DNA of 46,300 nt, from positions 1 to 46,300 of the forward strand of contig JAGCXP010000040.1 of the NCBI GenBank assembly GCA_017961345.1, given 5' to 3'. The DNA comes from Bacteroidales bacterium (lineage in GTDB: Bacteria; Bacteroidota; Bacteroidia; Bacteroidales; UBA932). Position 1 is the first letter of the stretch; each line of letters starts with the position of its first letter. The position numbers were made by a program, and so were the translations under genes. This document shows, piece after piece, positions 1-7,928 of this stretch. The notes beneath the pieces were generated by a model, which was not told the DNA's origin, ran no database searches, and worked only from the letters and a program-made list of their open reading frames with translations.

Positions 1-10
1 ACAAGCGGCT

Positions 11-910
11 GTGGACCCTGACAAGGTGGCCCAACATATGGATTCCGTCCGTACGGCGACCCGTACGATGGCGGAAAATCTCATCACGGATCCACACACG
101 ACCCTTCACCAGCTCGGGGAGGACGCCATTCAGTTCGGACTGAAGGTCCTGGCGGCCCTTGCGGTCTATTTTATCGGTGCCTGGCTGATCAAGCTGACCA
201 AGAACCTGATGAAGAAGATGTTTGTCCGCCGGAAGACCGACAAGACCCTCGCTACCTTCCTGACCAGTTTCGTCAGCGTTATGCTGACCATCATCCTGAT
301 AGTCATGACCGTGAGCACGCTCGGGGTGAATACGACCTCGCTCGCCGCCCTTCTGGCCGCCGGCGGCATGGCCATCGGTATGGCCCTCAGCGGAACGGTG
401 CAGAACTTTGCCGGTGGAATTATGCTGCTGGCTTTCAAACCTTTCCGGGTGGGAGATTTCATTGAGGCTCAGGGACACACCGGTACGGTCAGTGAGATGA
501 GCATTGTCTCCACCAAGATTGTCACGACCGACAACCGGGTGATTTCGCTCCCCAACGGCGCCCTTTCCAACGGCACCATCAACAACTACTCCCACAAGGA
601 CATCCGTCGCGTGGAGTGGAAACTGAACCTGGAATACGGCACGGATTCCGAGGCCTGCATTGCCGCCCTGCTCGAAGTGTTGAAAGCCGATGCGCGGGTG
701 CTCGACGCCACGACGAAGGGGGCGGCGGATCCGTTCGCGGCCGTGGCTGAATTGGGAGAGAGCGCCGTGGTCTTCGTAGTGCGCGCCTGGGTGAATTCTT
801 CGGATTACTGGAACGTCTTCTTCGACTACAACGCCAAGGTGTACACCGAACTCCCGAAGCGGGGATTCCGTTTCCCTTTCCCGCAATTGGATGTGCATAT
901 CCAGAAATAA
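11..910 (+). CDS. mscS: Small-conductance mechanosensitive channel, MscS family
   Basis: Inner-membrane channel that opens under membrane tension to release solutes during hypo-osmotic shock. The pore-lining third helix is visible at about residues 112-135 (AALLAAGGMAIGMALSGT), followed by the conserved FKPFRVGD segment and the beta domain with the PNG motif (SLPNGALSNG). The protein ends FPFPQLDVHIQK, which matches the usual MscS C-terminal beta strand. At about 299 residues it is close to the E. coli length (286). The GTG at position 11 is only the first possible start in view: the frame is open to the window edge, so the real start may lie outside. An ATG at 38 would give 290 residues. The stop lies 40 bases before the next gene. 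Confidence 0.93.
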   Translation: MDPDKVAQHMDSVRTATRTMAENLITDPHTTLHQLGEDAIQFGLKVLAALAVYFIGAWLIKLTKNLMKKMFVRRKTDKTLATFLTSFVSVMLTIILIVMTVSTLGVNTTSLAALLAAGGMAIGMALSGTVQNFAGGIMLLAFKPFRVGDFIEAQGHTGTVSEMSIVSTKIVTTDNRVISLPNGALSNGTINNYSHKDIRRVEWKLNLEYGTDSEACIAALLEVLKADARVLDATTKGAADPFAAVAELGESAVVFVVRAWVNSSDYWNVFFDYNAKVYTELPKRGFRFPFPQLDVHIQK

Positions 911-950
911 AAAAGTTTTCGTACCTTTACGGACGAACACACAATTAACC

Positions 951-3578
951 ATGACACTGAAACGAATAACCCTCTTTTTGCTGCTGACGCTCAGCGGCTC
1001 CTTCTGTCTTTTCGCCGAAGAAAAGGAAACGGATGCCAAGGACGCCAAGTCCAAGAAATCTTCCTATGAAAAACTTTTCAAGGGAAAGAAGCAGACGGTT
1101 GCTGCCGGCATGCTGACCGTCCGTCAGGTCAGCGACAAAATCTATTTTGAAATCCCCGACAGCCTTTTCGGCCGCGAAATGCTGCTGGGTTCCACCGTGT
1201 CCGCCATCAGCGACCCTGATGACTGTATGGTGGGAGAAAAGCCGCAGGCGCCCATGCGCGTGATGTTCACCCGCAGGGATTCGACGGTCTTTCTCAACCA
1301 GATTATTTCGCGTACCCGTGTGGTGGACAAAAAGTATGACAACATCCGCGCCTCGCTGGAAAAGCATACCGTTCCTCCCGTGTTCAAACGTTTCAGCGTC
1401 AAGGCCTACCGTCCGGCGGATTCCACCGTCATCGTGGATGTGAGTTCCCTCTTCATGGATGATATCAAGGAACTCCGTCCCTTCGACGGCGGCGGCAACA
1501 GCGCCCTCGGCAGGATGGTCGTCCGTACCACCCGTTTCAACAAGGGAATGGGCTATGTGGACACCGTCAAGGCTTTTTCCGACAACATGAGCGTGCGCAG
1601 CGCTCTGTGCTATACCTCCGATTTGAAACTGCTGGGCATATTGACGATTGCCAAAGACAAGCCGACGACCGCGCTCGTAACCCGTACGCTGATGCTCCTT
1701 CCCAAGGAGCCCATGAAGCCCCGCAAAGCTGATTCGCGTATCGGTATCTTCTCCATTGCAGCCGAGCGTTTCTCCTCCGAGGACGACCGCGTGAAGACCA
1801 TCCACTACGCCACGAAGTGGAACCTCGTTCCCACCGATATCACGGCCTGGAAGAACGGTGTTCTCGTCGAACCCACCAAGCCCATCGTCTTCTATGTGGA
1901 CCCGGCCTTCCCCAAGAGCTGGCGCCCTGCCATCAAGAAGGGTATCGAAGACTGGAACCTCGCTTTTGAAAAAATCGGCTTCAAGAACGCCGTCAAAGCC
2001 CTCGATTTCCCGAAGAACGATCCGGAGTTCGACCCTGACAACCTCAAGTATTCCTGTGTCCGTTACGCGCCTACCCGCGTGGCGAATGCCATGGGCCCCT
2101 CCTGGAAAGACCCCCGCAGCGGTGAAATCCTCTGCGCCAGCGTCTATATCCACCACAACATCGCCAAGCTGCTCAACAACTGGCGTTTCACCCTGACGGC
2201 CCAGGTGGATGAGCGCGTGCGGCAGAAAGCCCTGCCCGACGAACTCTTCCAGGAAGCCATGCGCTATGTGGCCGCCCACGAAGTCGGTCACTGCCTCGGC
2301 CTGATGCTCAACATGTCGGCCTCCGCCTCTTTCCCCGTGGACTCCCTGCGCAGCGCGAACTTTACCAAACAGTACGGCACAACGCCTTCCATCATGGACT
2401 ATGCCCGTTTCAACTACGTGGCCCAGCCGCAGGATAAGAAGGTCAAGCTGACGCCGCCGCTGATCGGCGTGTATGATGACTATGCCATCAAGTGGCTCTA
2501 TGCGCCGATTCCCGATGTGGACGAGGCCGGGGAACAGGCCCAGCTCGATGCCTGGATTGCCGAGAAAGTAGGAGACCCCCGTTTCCGTTATGGCAAACAG
2601 CAGGTATATGCCCGCTACGACCCTTCCGCCGTGGAGGAAGACCTCGGCGACAATCCGGTCCGTGCTGCCATCTACGGTATCAGCAACCTCAAGTTTATCA
2701 TGGCGCATCTGGACGAGTGGTTCGCCGGTACGGATCCCGACTGGTCCCACCGCAGCGCCCTCTATCACGAGATTGTGCACCAGTACAAGCGTTACCTGGG
2801 CAACGTGCTGATGAATGTCGGCGGTATCTATCTCTATGACGTGCGCGAGGGCGACGGCCAGGAGGCTTACCGCCCGGTTCCCGAGAAGCTTCAGCGTGAG
2901 TCCGTGAAGTTCCTTTTCCGCGAACTCTACGATATGGAGTGGCTGCGCTATGAGTCCCTGAAAAAGCATACGGACCTGGAAAATTCGCAGGCGGAACTGA
3001 TGGAATTCGGCAGCGCCAACTTTATGCGCAACCTTTTCTCCGAACAGAAACGCGCCCAGGTGCTGCTCGCTTCCACACTGGTTCCGAAGAAGGAGGCCTT
3101 TACGCTGGAAGAATATATGAGTATGCTCTACAATCGGGTCTGGAAGCACAGCGGAAACCTCTCCGAGACGGAAAAAGCCTACCAGACGGCCTTCGTCAAG
3201 GCGATGCTTTCCGGCGCTTCCACGGCGGTCAAGTCCGGTTCCCTGATGATTGCCGATCCCGAAAATGTTTCCGGGAAGCCGGTCAGCCTGTGGGAGTGGG
3301 CCTATGCTCCTACGCCGGAACAGACGGTCCTGTATGGCCTGGAGCCTGAGGCCGACCGTTATGAGTCGTTGCTCCGTCAGATCGAAGACGGCGAAATCGA
3401 GGGCGTGGGCTATCAGCGGGAAGTGCGAGTAGCCGACCAGCACGATTTGAAGGCCATCAGCTTCCAATACCTGATGAAGGTGCGTGAGTTCCTGTATAAA
3501 CACAAGGATTCCGGAAACGCCGCCACCAAGGCGCATTACCGCCACCTCATTTACAAGATCAACGTCGGTCTCGACTAA
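951..3578 (+). CDS. Secreted zinc-dependent metalloprotease (DUF5118/DUF5117/DUF4953 type), altered zinc motif
   Basis: An 875-residue exported protein. The ATG at 951 is preferred over the earlier in-frame start at 891 because it begins a clear signal peptide (MTLKRITLFLLLTLSGSFC...FA, then a charged EEKETDAKDAK stretch). The overall layout matches the Bacteroidota met-zincin family: an N-terminal beta-rich DUF5118/DUF5117 region and a C-terminal zincin domain. The zinc helix is H443-E-V-G-H447-C-L-G-L-M-L453-N, and the Met-turn is SIMDY about 45 residues later. The usual third zinc ligand at position 453 is Leu instead of His (codon ctc at 2307-2309), so activity is uncertain. Substrate unknown. 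It is followed by a clear hairpin terminator and faces a converging gene. Confidence 0.88.
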   Translation: MTLKRITLFLLLTLSGSFCLFAEEKETDAKDAKSKKSSYEKLFKGKKQTVAAGMLTVRQVSDKIYFEIPDSLFGREMLLGSTVSAISDPDDCMVGEKPQAPMRVMFTRRDSTVFLNQIISRTRVVDKKYDNIRASLEKHTVPPVFKRFSVKAYRPADSTVIVDVSSLFMDDIKELRPFDGGGNSALGRMVVRTTRFNKGMGYVDTVKAFSDNMSVRSALCYTSDLKLLGILTIAKDKPTTALVTRTLMLLPKEPMKPRKADSRIGIFSIAAERFSSEDDRVKTIHYATKWNLVPTDITAWKNGVLVEPTKPIVFYVDPAFPKSWRPAIKKGIEDWNLAFEKIGFKNAVKALDFPKNDPEFDPDNLKYSCVRYAPTRVANAMGPSWKDPRSGEILCASVYIHHNIAKLLNNWRFTLTAQVDERVRQKALPDELFQEAMRYVAAHEVGHCLGLMLNMSASASFPVDSLRSANFTKQYGTTPSIMDYARFNYVAQPQDKKVKLTPPLIGVYDDYAIKWLYAPIPDVDEAGEQAQLDAWIAEKVGDPRFRYGKQQVYARYDPSAVEEDLGDNPVRAAIYGISNLKFIMAHLDEWFAGTDPDWSHRSALYHEIVHQYKRYLGNVLMNVGGIYLYDVREGDGQEAYRPVPEKLQRESVKFLFRELYDMEWLRYESLKKHTDLENSQAELMEFGSANFMRNLFSEQKRAQVLLASTLVPKKEAFTLEEYMSMLYNRVWKHSGNLSETEKAYQTAFVKAMLSGASTAVKSGSLMIADPENVSGKPVSLWEWAYAPTPEQTVLYGLEPEADRYESLLRQIEDGEIEGVGYQREVRVADQHDLKAISFQYLMKVREFLYKHKDSGNAATKAHYRHLIYKINVGLD

Positions 3579-3584
3579 TCAGCG

Positions 3585-3614
3585 AAAAGGCCTGGCCAAA
3601 TTGGCCGGGCCTTT
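3585..3614. terminator. Hairpin terminator between converging genes
   Basis: Inverted repeat AAAGGCCTGGCC / GGCCGGGCCTTT with a short AT loop, flanked by A-rich sequence on the left and T's on the right. It can act in both directions, ending the metalloprotease gene and the minus-strand gene whose stop codon (3613-3615) lies in its right arm. Confidence 0.75.
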
Positions 3615-3966
3615 AGCTTAAATGACGTTTTTCCTTGCTGGGAAGGAACTTGAGAATCTGATCCAGTTCCGGATTGTCGAAGGAGGGTGTTTCTTCTTCG
3701 TTCTGTCCCTCTTCCGGAGGCCCGAGGATTTCGTCAATCAGGGCGTAACATTCTTTCAGCAGGTCGATCAGGTGCAGGATCTGCTCCTTTTCCTGTCCGT
3801 CGGCCAGCCTTTCAAGCTCGGATTCGGACGGAAGGCTCTCGTCGATGCGGGAAATCTCCTTTTCCACATCGTACACGTATTCTTCGATCTGACGCAGCGT
3901 CTCGACGACCTGTTTCATCTCTTCGATGCGATGCTGCGCAGTCTTGATTCCCTTTTTGTAATCCAT
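3613..3966 (-). CDS. Conserved hypothetical coiled-coil protein
   Basis: A 117-residue acidic protein without signal peptide or membrane segment. Residues 1-80 are rich in Glu, Lys, Leu and Ile with heptad spacing (for example RIEEMKQVVETLRQIEEYV and LLKECYALIDEIL), so it should form a long helix or coiled coil. The C-terminal part (about 82-117) is acidic and probably disordered before a short LDQILKFLPSKEK segment. I do not recognise a functional family. It has its own promoter box (3987-3994) 20 bases upstream of the ATG, and lies 40 bases after the SDR gene, so it may be a separate unit at the end of the peptide operon. Confidence 0.75.
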   Translation of the reverse strand: MDYKKGIKTAQHRIEEMKQVVETLRQIEEYVYDVEKEISRIDESLPSESELERLADGQEKEQILHLIDLLKECYALIDEILGPPEEGQNEEETPSFDNPELDQILKFLPSKEKRHLS

Positions 3967-3986
3967 TCCGTCTTTGCTTGCGAGCG

Positions 3987-3994
3987 CAAAGATA
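3987..3994 (-). promoter_or_regulatory. -7 promoter box for the coiled-coil gene
   Basis: On the minus strand this reads TATCTTTG, an exact match to the Bacteroides -7 consensus TAnnTTTG, 20 bases upstream of the ATG at 3966. No clear TTTG -33 element sits at the right distance. Confidence 0.5.
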
Positions 3995-4006
3995 CGAAAC
4001 TTTTCG

Positions 4007-4780
4007 TCAATTCATCCACTTTTTGCCCAGATAGTCGATCAGACGGTCGGGCAGCAGGCTGACGAGGAAGGGGAGCAGGACGTTCATGCAGTCCGGGTTG
4101 ACATTCCGTTTCCCGCGGAACATGCCCCGGAGCGCCTTGCGAACCAGCGAGCGGGGGCTGCGAATAAGGCCGATGCTCCGCAGAAAGCCGCGCAGCCGGG
4201 GGGGCAGGGGATAGAGGCCGGTGTCAACGGCGCAGGGATTGACGCAGGTGACGCGAACGCCATAGGGCCTGAGTTCATAGGACAGGCTTTTGCTGAAAGT
4301 CTTGAGGAAGGCTTTCGTGGAGGAATAGAGGACAATGCCCGGCGCGGGAATGCGGGCGGTGACCGAAGCCATGTTGAGGATGTGTCCTCCGCCGCGGTTT
4401 TTCATCCGTTCGCCCATCAGAATGCTCAGTTCTGCCGGCGTTTCCATGTGCAGAGCCATCATTTTCCGGACCTTCCCGATTTTTTCCGCGGACAGGTATT
4501 CCATAAAGAACATCCCGGCGTTGTTGATCAGGATCTCCGGCTCCAGGGCGTTCTCATCGCACCAATCGAGCAGTTTTTCGGCGGCTCCGTGTTCGGCCAA
4601 ATCCTGAAAATGGGTTTCTACCCGTACGGGGTAGGCTTCGCGCAAGGATTTCGCGGCCTCTTCCAACTCTTCTTCCCGGTTGCTGACCAGTATCAGGCCG
4701 TATCCCCGCTCGGCCAGTTGCCGGGCATATTCCAGCCCGATGCCGGCACTGCCCCCGGTTATCAAAGCAAGAGAATCCAT
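4007..4780 (-). CDS. SDR family NAD(P)-dependent oxidoreductase
   Basis: A classical short-chain dehydrogenase of 257 residues. The cofactor loop is T8-G-G-S-A-G-I-G15, the NNAG motif is at 86-89, and the catalytic residues are Ser139, Tyr152 and Lys156 (YSSTK). The C-terminal third (VDTGLYPLPPRLRGFLRS) resembles the DltE/YqjQ-like subgroup that acts on lipid or ketone substrates, but the true substrate cannot be read from the sequence. The gene starts 3 bases after pepT stops, so it is likely the last gene of the peptide operon. How an oxidoreductase fits with peptide use is not evident. Confidence 0.9.
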   Translation of the reverse strand: MDSLALITGGSAGIGLEYARQLAERGYGLILVSNREEELEEAAKSLREAYPVRVETHFQDLAEHGAAEKLLDWCDENALEPEILINNAGMFFMEYLSAEKIGKVRKMMALHMETPAELSILMGERMKNRGGGHILNMASVTARIPAPGIVLYSSTKAFLKTFSKSLSYELRPYGVRVTCVNPCAVDTGLYPLPPRLRGFLRSIGLIRSPRSLVRKALRGMFRGKRNVNPDCMNVLLPFLVSLLPDRLIDYLGKKWMN

Positions 4781-4783
4781 CGT

Positions 4784-6007
4784 CTATTCTGTAAAGAGGG
4801 AAAGCAGGTTCAGGATGACTTTTGCCGCCTTTTCCATGCTCTCGAGGGGTACGAATTCCATCTTGCCGTGGAAATTGAGCCCGCCGGCGAAGATGTTGGG
4901 GCAGGGCAGTCCCATATAGGAGAGATTGGCGCCGTCCGTGCCGCCGCGGATGGGCTGCACTTTCGGGGTGATGCCTTCCATTTCCATGGCTTTCATCGCT
5001 TTCTCCACGATGAAATAATGCGGTTCCACCTGCGAACGCATGTTGTAGTACTGATGACGGATTTCCACGCTGGCGGTTCCCTCGCCGTAACGCGCGTTAA
5101 TCTGGTCTACACAGTGCTGCATCAACGCTTTTTTCGTCTCGTATTTGTCGCGGTCGTGGTCGCGGATGATGTAGGAGGCGCTGGCGTTTTCCACCGTTCC
5201 TTCGAAAGAGATAATGTGGAAGAACCCTTCGTAGCCTTCCGTGAGTTCCGGTTTTTCTCCCGCGGGAAGCAGCCCGTCCAGTTCTGTCAGGATCCGGATG
5301 GCGTTTTTCATCTTGCCTTTGGCGTAGCCGGGATGGACATTGCGGCCCTGGATGCGGACCGTGGCGGCCGCTGCGTTGAAATTCTCGAATTCCAGTTCGC
5401 CGACGGCGCCTCCGTCCATGGTGTAGGCGTATTTCGCCCCGAATTTCTGCACGTCGAATTTCGCCACGCCCCGGCCGATTTCCTCGTCAGGGGTGAAGGC
5501 GATGCAGACCGGGCCGTGCTTGAATTCCGGATGAGTCATCACATACTCCACGGCACACATGATTTCCGCAACGCCAGCCTTGTCGTCGGCTCCCAGAAGG
5601 GTGGTCCCGTCGGTGGTAAGGAGCGTCTGCCCTTTGTAGTCGAGCAGTTCCGGAAAGTCTTTCGGATCCAGGAAAAGCCCCTCTACGCCCTTCAAGGGGA
5701 TGGGAGAGCCGTCGTAATCCTTAATCATCTGCGGCTTGACATCCTTCCCCGAGGCGTCGGGAGAGGTATCCACGTGGGCGATGAAACCGATGGCGGGGAG
5801 GTCTTTTTCCGGACAGTTGGAGGGAATTTCCCCCATCACATAGCCGTATTCATCCAACTGTGCAGCAACGCCCAGCGCATTCAGTTCATCCCGCAGGGCG
5901 GCGAGCAGTTTGAGCTGCTTTTCGCTGCTGGGCTGGCTTTCGGAATGTTCATCGGACTGCGTGTCGAAGGAGACGTAGCGCAGGAATTTATCAAGCAGTT
6001 TTTCCAT
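4784..6007 (-). CDS. pepT: Peptidase T (tripeptide aminopeptidase), M20 family
   Basis: Cytoplasmic di-zinc aminopeptidase that removes N-terminal residues from tripeptides. At 407 residues it has the normal PepT length. Metal and catalytic residues are visible: H78-V-D80 with T81-S82, G139-A-D-D-K (bridging Asp 141), and the T172-P-D-E-E-I-G pair with the catalytic Glu. Near the C-terminus RGGTDGANLS and the FAGGLNFHGKMEF segment supply the final zinc His. Its start overlaps the end of the OPT transporter gene by 17 bases, so the two are probably translationally coupled: imported oligopeptides would be degraded by this enzyme. Confidence 0.96.
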   Translation of the reverse strand: MEKLLDKFLRYVSFDTQSDEHSESQPSSEKQLKLLAALRDELNALGVAAQLDEYGYVMGEIPSNCPEKDLPAIGFIAHVDTSPDASGKDVKPQMIKDYDGSPIPLKGVEGLFLDPKDFPELLDYKGQTLLTTDGTTLLGADDKAGVAEIMCAVEYVMTHPEFKHGPVCIAFTPDEEIGRGVAKFDVQKFGAKYAYTMDGGAVGELEFENFNAAAATVRIQGRNVHPGYAKGKMKNAIRILTELDGLLPAGEKPELTEGYEGFFHIISFEGTVENASASYIIRDHDRDKYETKKALMQHCVDQINARYGEGTASVEIRHQYYNMRSQVEPHYFIVEKAMKAMEMEGITPKVQPIRGGTDGANLSYMGLPCPNIFAGGLNFHGKMEFVPLESMEKAAKVILNLLSLFTE

Positions 6008-7925
6008 CTTTTTTCAGGGTGGCGTAAATCATATAGGCAATCAGCAGGAGGTAGGGGAGGAGGGCGATGGCCTCGGCGCCGCTGCAAAGCGCGCCTTCGG
6101 CGGGGGTATTCCACTCACTCAGCCACCAATCGACGTGGGCAAACTTGAGAATGGCGCTCACCACGCCCATCAAGGCGCCGCCGGCGATAAAGCCGCTGGC
6201 AATCAGCGTTCCCTTTTCTCCGCGGGCGCGGTTCTCAGCTTCATCCTTGCTGCGGGTCGTAACGAACCAGGACACGGCGCCGCCGACCAGCAGGGGAAGG
6301 TTCAGGTCCAGCGGAATGAACATACCCAGGCAGAAGGCCAGGGCGGGAAGTTTGACAATATTCAACAGGATGGCAATCGCCGCACCGATGCCGTAGAGCA
6401 GCCAGGGAGCGCTCCCGCCGTTCATCATCGGCCGGATCAGGGCGGCCATGGCGTTGGCCTGCGGAGCGACGAGCGCTCCTTCTCCCGTGAAGCCGTAGGT
6501 CTGGTTGAGCACCAGCATCACGCCGGCGACCGTAAATGCCGCTACGAAAACGCCGGCGAATTTCCATTTTTCCTGATTGGCGGGCATCGTGCCCACGTTG
6601 TAGCCGATTTTCAGGTCGGTGACGAAGGAACCGGCCGTGGACAGCGCCGTGCAGACCACGCCGCCCACCAGCATCGCTGCTACCATGCCGGCGTTTCCTT
6701 TCAGACCGGCCGCCACGAGCACGAGCGCCGTGATAATCAGCGTCATAATGGTCATGCCGCTGACCGGATTGGTACCCACGATGGCCGTCGCGTTGGCTGC
6801 CACCGTCGTAAAGAGGAAGGCAATCACCGCTACGATGACCAGGCCGATCAGGGCCTGCCAGATGGTCTCCACCACGCCTCCGAATGCGAAGAAAGCGAAC
6901 ACGCCCAGCAGCGTGAGAATGGTCATCGTGATAATGGAACGCATCGGAAGGTCGCGGTCCAAGGGGTCGGTCTGCGCCTGTTGAGGGCCTTTCTTCCGAA
7001 ATTCCCCGGCAGCCAGGCCGACGGCCGATTTAATCACGGGGAAGGACTTGATGATGCTGATGATGCCGGCCATTGCGATGCCGCCGATGCCGATATGGCG
7101 GGCGTATTCCTTGAATATCTGTTCCGGTGCCATTGAACCCACCGTCTGGGCGATGCCGCTGCCCATCAGGTCGATGACTTCTCCGCCCCAGAAGACGTTG
7201 AAGCCCGGAATAATCACCAGCCAGACAAGCAGGCTGCCGCAGCAGATGATGAAGGCGTACTTGAGGCCGACGATGTAGCCCAGTCCCAGAACGGCGGCGC
7301 CGGTGTTGAGTTTCAGCACGACTTTCGCCTTGTCCGCCAGAAAAGCGCCAACACCCACAAAACGGGTGCTGAGCGTTTCGCCCCAGGCACCCAGCGAAGA
7401 GATCACGAAATCGTACAGGCCGCCGATGGCTCCGCTGATCAGCAGGGTTTTCGCTCCGCTGCCGCCTTTTTCTCCGCTGACCAGGACCTGGGTGGTGGCC
7501 GTCGCCTCGGGGAAAGGATACTGGCCGTCCATTTCCTTGACGAAGTACCGCCGGAAAGGAATCATGAAGAGGATACCGAGTACGCCGCCCAGCAGGGAGG
7601 AAAACACCATCTGGTTGAAATTGATGTCCAGACCGAGGATGTAGATGGCGGGCAGGGTAAAAATCGCCCCGGCCACCACGCTGCCGGAACAGGCCCCGAT
7701 GGACTGGACGATGACGTTCTGGCCGGAAGGGTTTTTCATGCCCAGCGCGGAGGAAAGCCCGACGGCGATGATGGCAATCGGAATGGCGGCTTCGAACACC
7801 TGGCCGACCTTGAGGCCCAGGTAGGCGGCCGCGGCCGAAAAAATGACCGTCATCAGGATGCCCAGGCCGACGGAGTAGGGGGTAACTTCCTTGAAGGGAC
7901 CCTCTCGCTTGAGTTTGTTGTCCAT
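5991..7925 (-). CDS. OPT family oligopeptide transporter
   Basis: A 644-residue inner-membrane protein with about 14-16 hydrophobic helices. It matches the bacterial OPT group: an N-terminal KEVTPYSVGLGILMTVIFSAAAAYLGLKVG segment (given here in parts, residues 18-47), GQNVIVQSIGACSGSVVAGAIF-type helices around 69-90, and the FPEATATTQVLVSGE loop around 137-151. These proteins import peptides by proton coupling. The gene lies between a secreted or lipid-anchored M3 peptidase (3 bases upstream) and pepT (overlapping), which supports oligopeptide rather than siderophore uptake. Substrate length is not deducible. Confidence 0.93.
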   Translation of the reverse strand: MDNKLKREGPFKEVTPYSVGLGILMTVIFSAAAAYLGLKVGQVFEAAIPIAIIAVGLSSALGMKNPSGQNVIVQSIGACSGSVVAGAIFTLPAIYILGLDINFNQMVFSSLLGGVLGILFMIPFRRYFVKEMDGQYPFPEATATTQVLVSGEKGGSGAKTLLISGAIGGLYDFVISSLGAWGETLSTRFVGVGAFLADKAKVVLKLNTGAAVLGLGYIVGLKYAFIICCGSLLVWLVIIPGFNVFWGGEVIDLMGSGIAQTVGSMAPEQIFKEYARHIGIGGIAMAGIISIIKSFPVIKSAVGLAAGEFRKKGPQQAQTDPLDRDLPMRSIITMTILTLLGVFAFFAFGGVVETIWQALIGLVIVAVIAFLFTTVAANATAIVGTNPVSGMTIMTLIITALVLVAAGLKGNAGMVAAMLVGGVVCTALSTAGSFVTDLKIGYNVGTMPANQEKWKFAGVFVAAFTVAGVMLVLNQTYGFTGEGALVAPQANAMAALIRPMMNGGSAPWLLYGIGAAIAILLNIVKLPALAFCLGMFIPLDLNLPLLVGGAVSWFVTTRSKDEAENRARGEKGTLIASGFIAGGALMGVVSAILKFAHVDWWLSEWNTPAEGALCSGAEAIALLPYLLLIAYMIYATLKKDGKTA

Positions 7926-7928
7926 ACC

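Noticed and set aside
945..3545. Minus-strand open frame of 866 codons opposite the metalloprotease gene
   Set aside because: It mirrors the frame of a strongly supported gene. Its product has no signal peptide, motif or sensible composition (rich in His, Gly and Val). Long antisense frames are a side effect of GC-rich codon use.
3974..6148. Plus-strand open frame of 724 codons across the SDR and PepT genes
   Set aside because: It spans two well-identified minus-strand genes and their junction. The translation has no recognisable domain.
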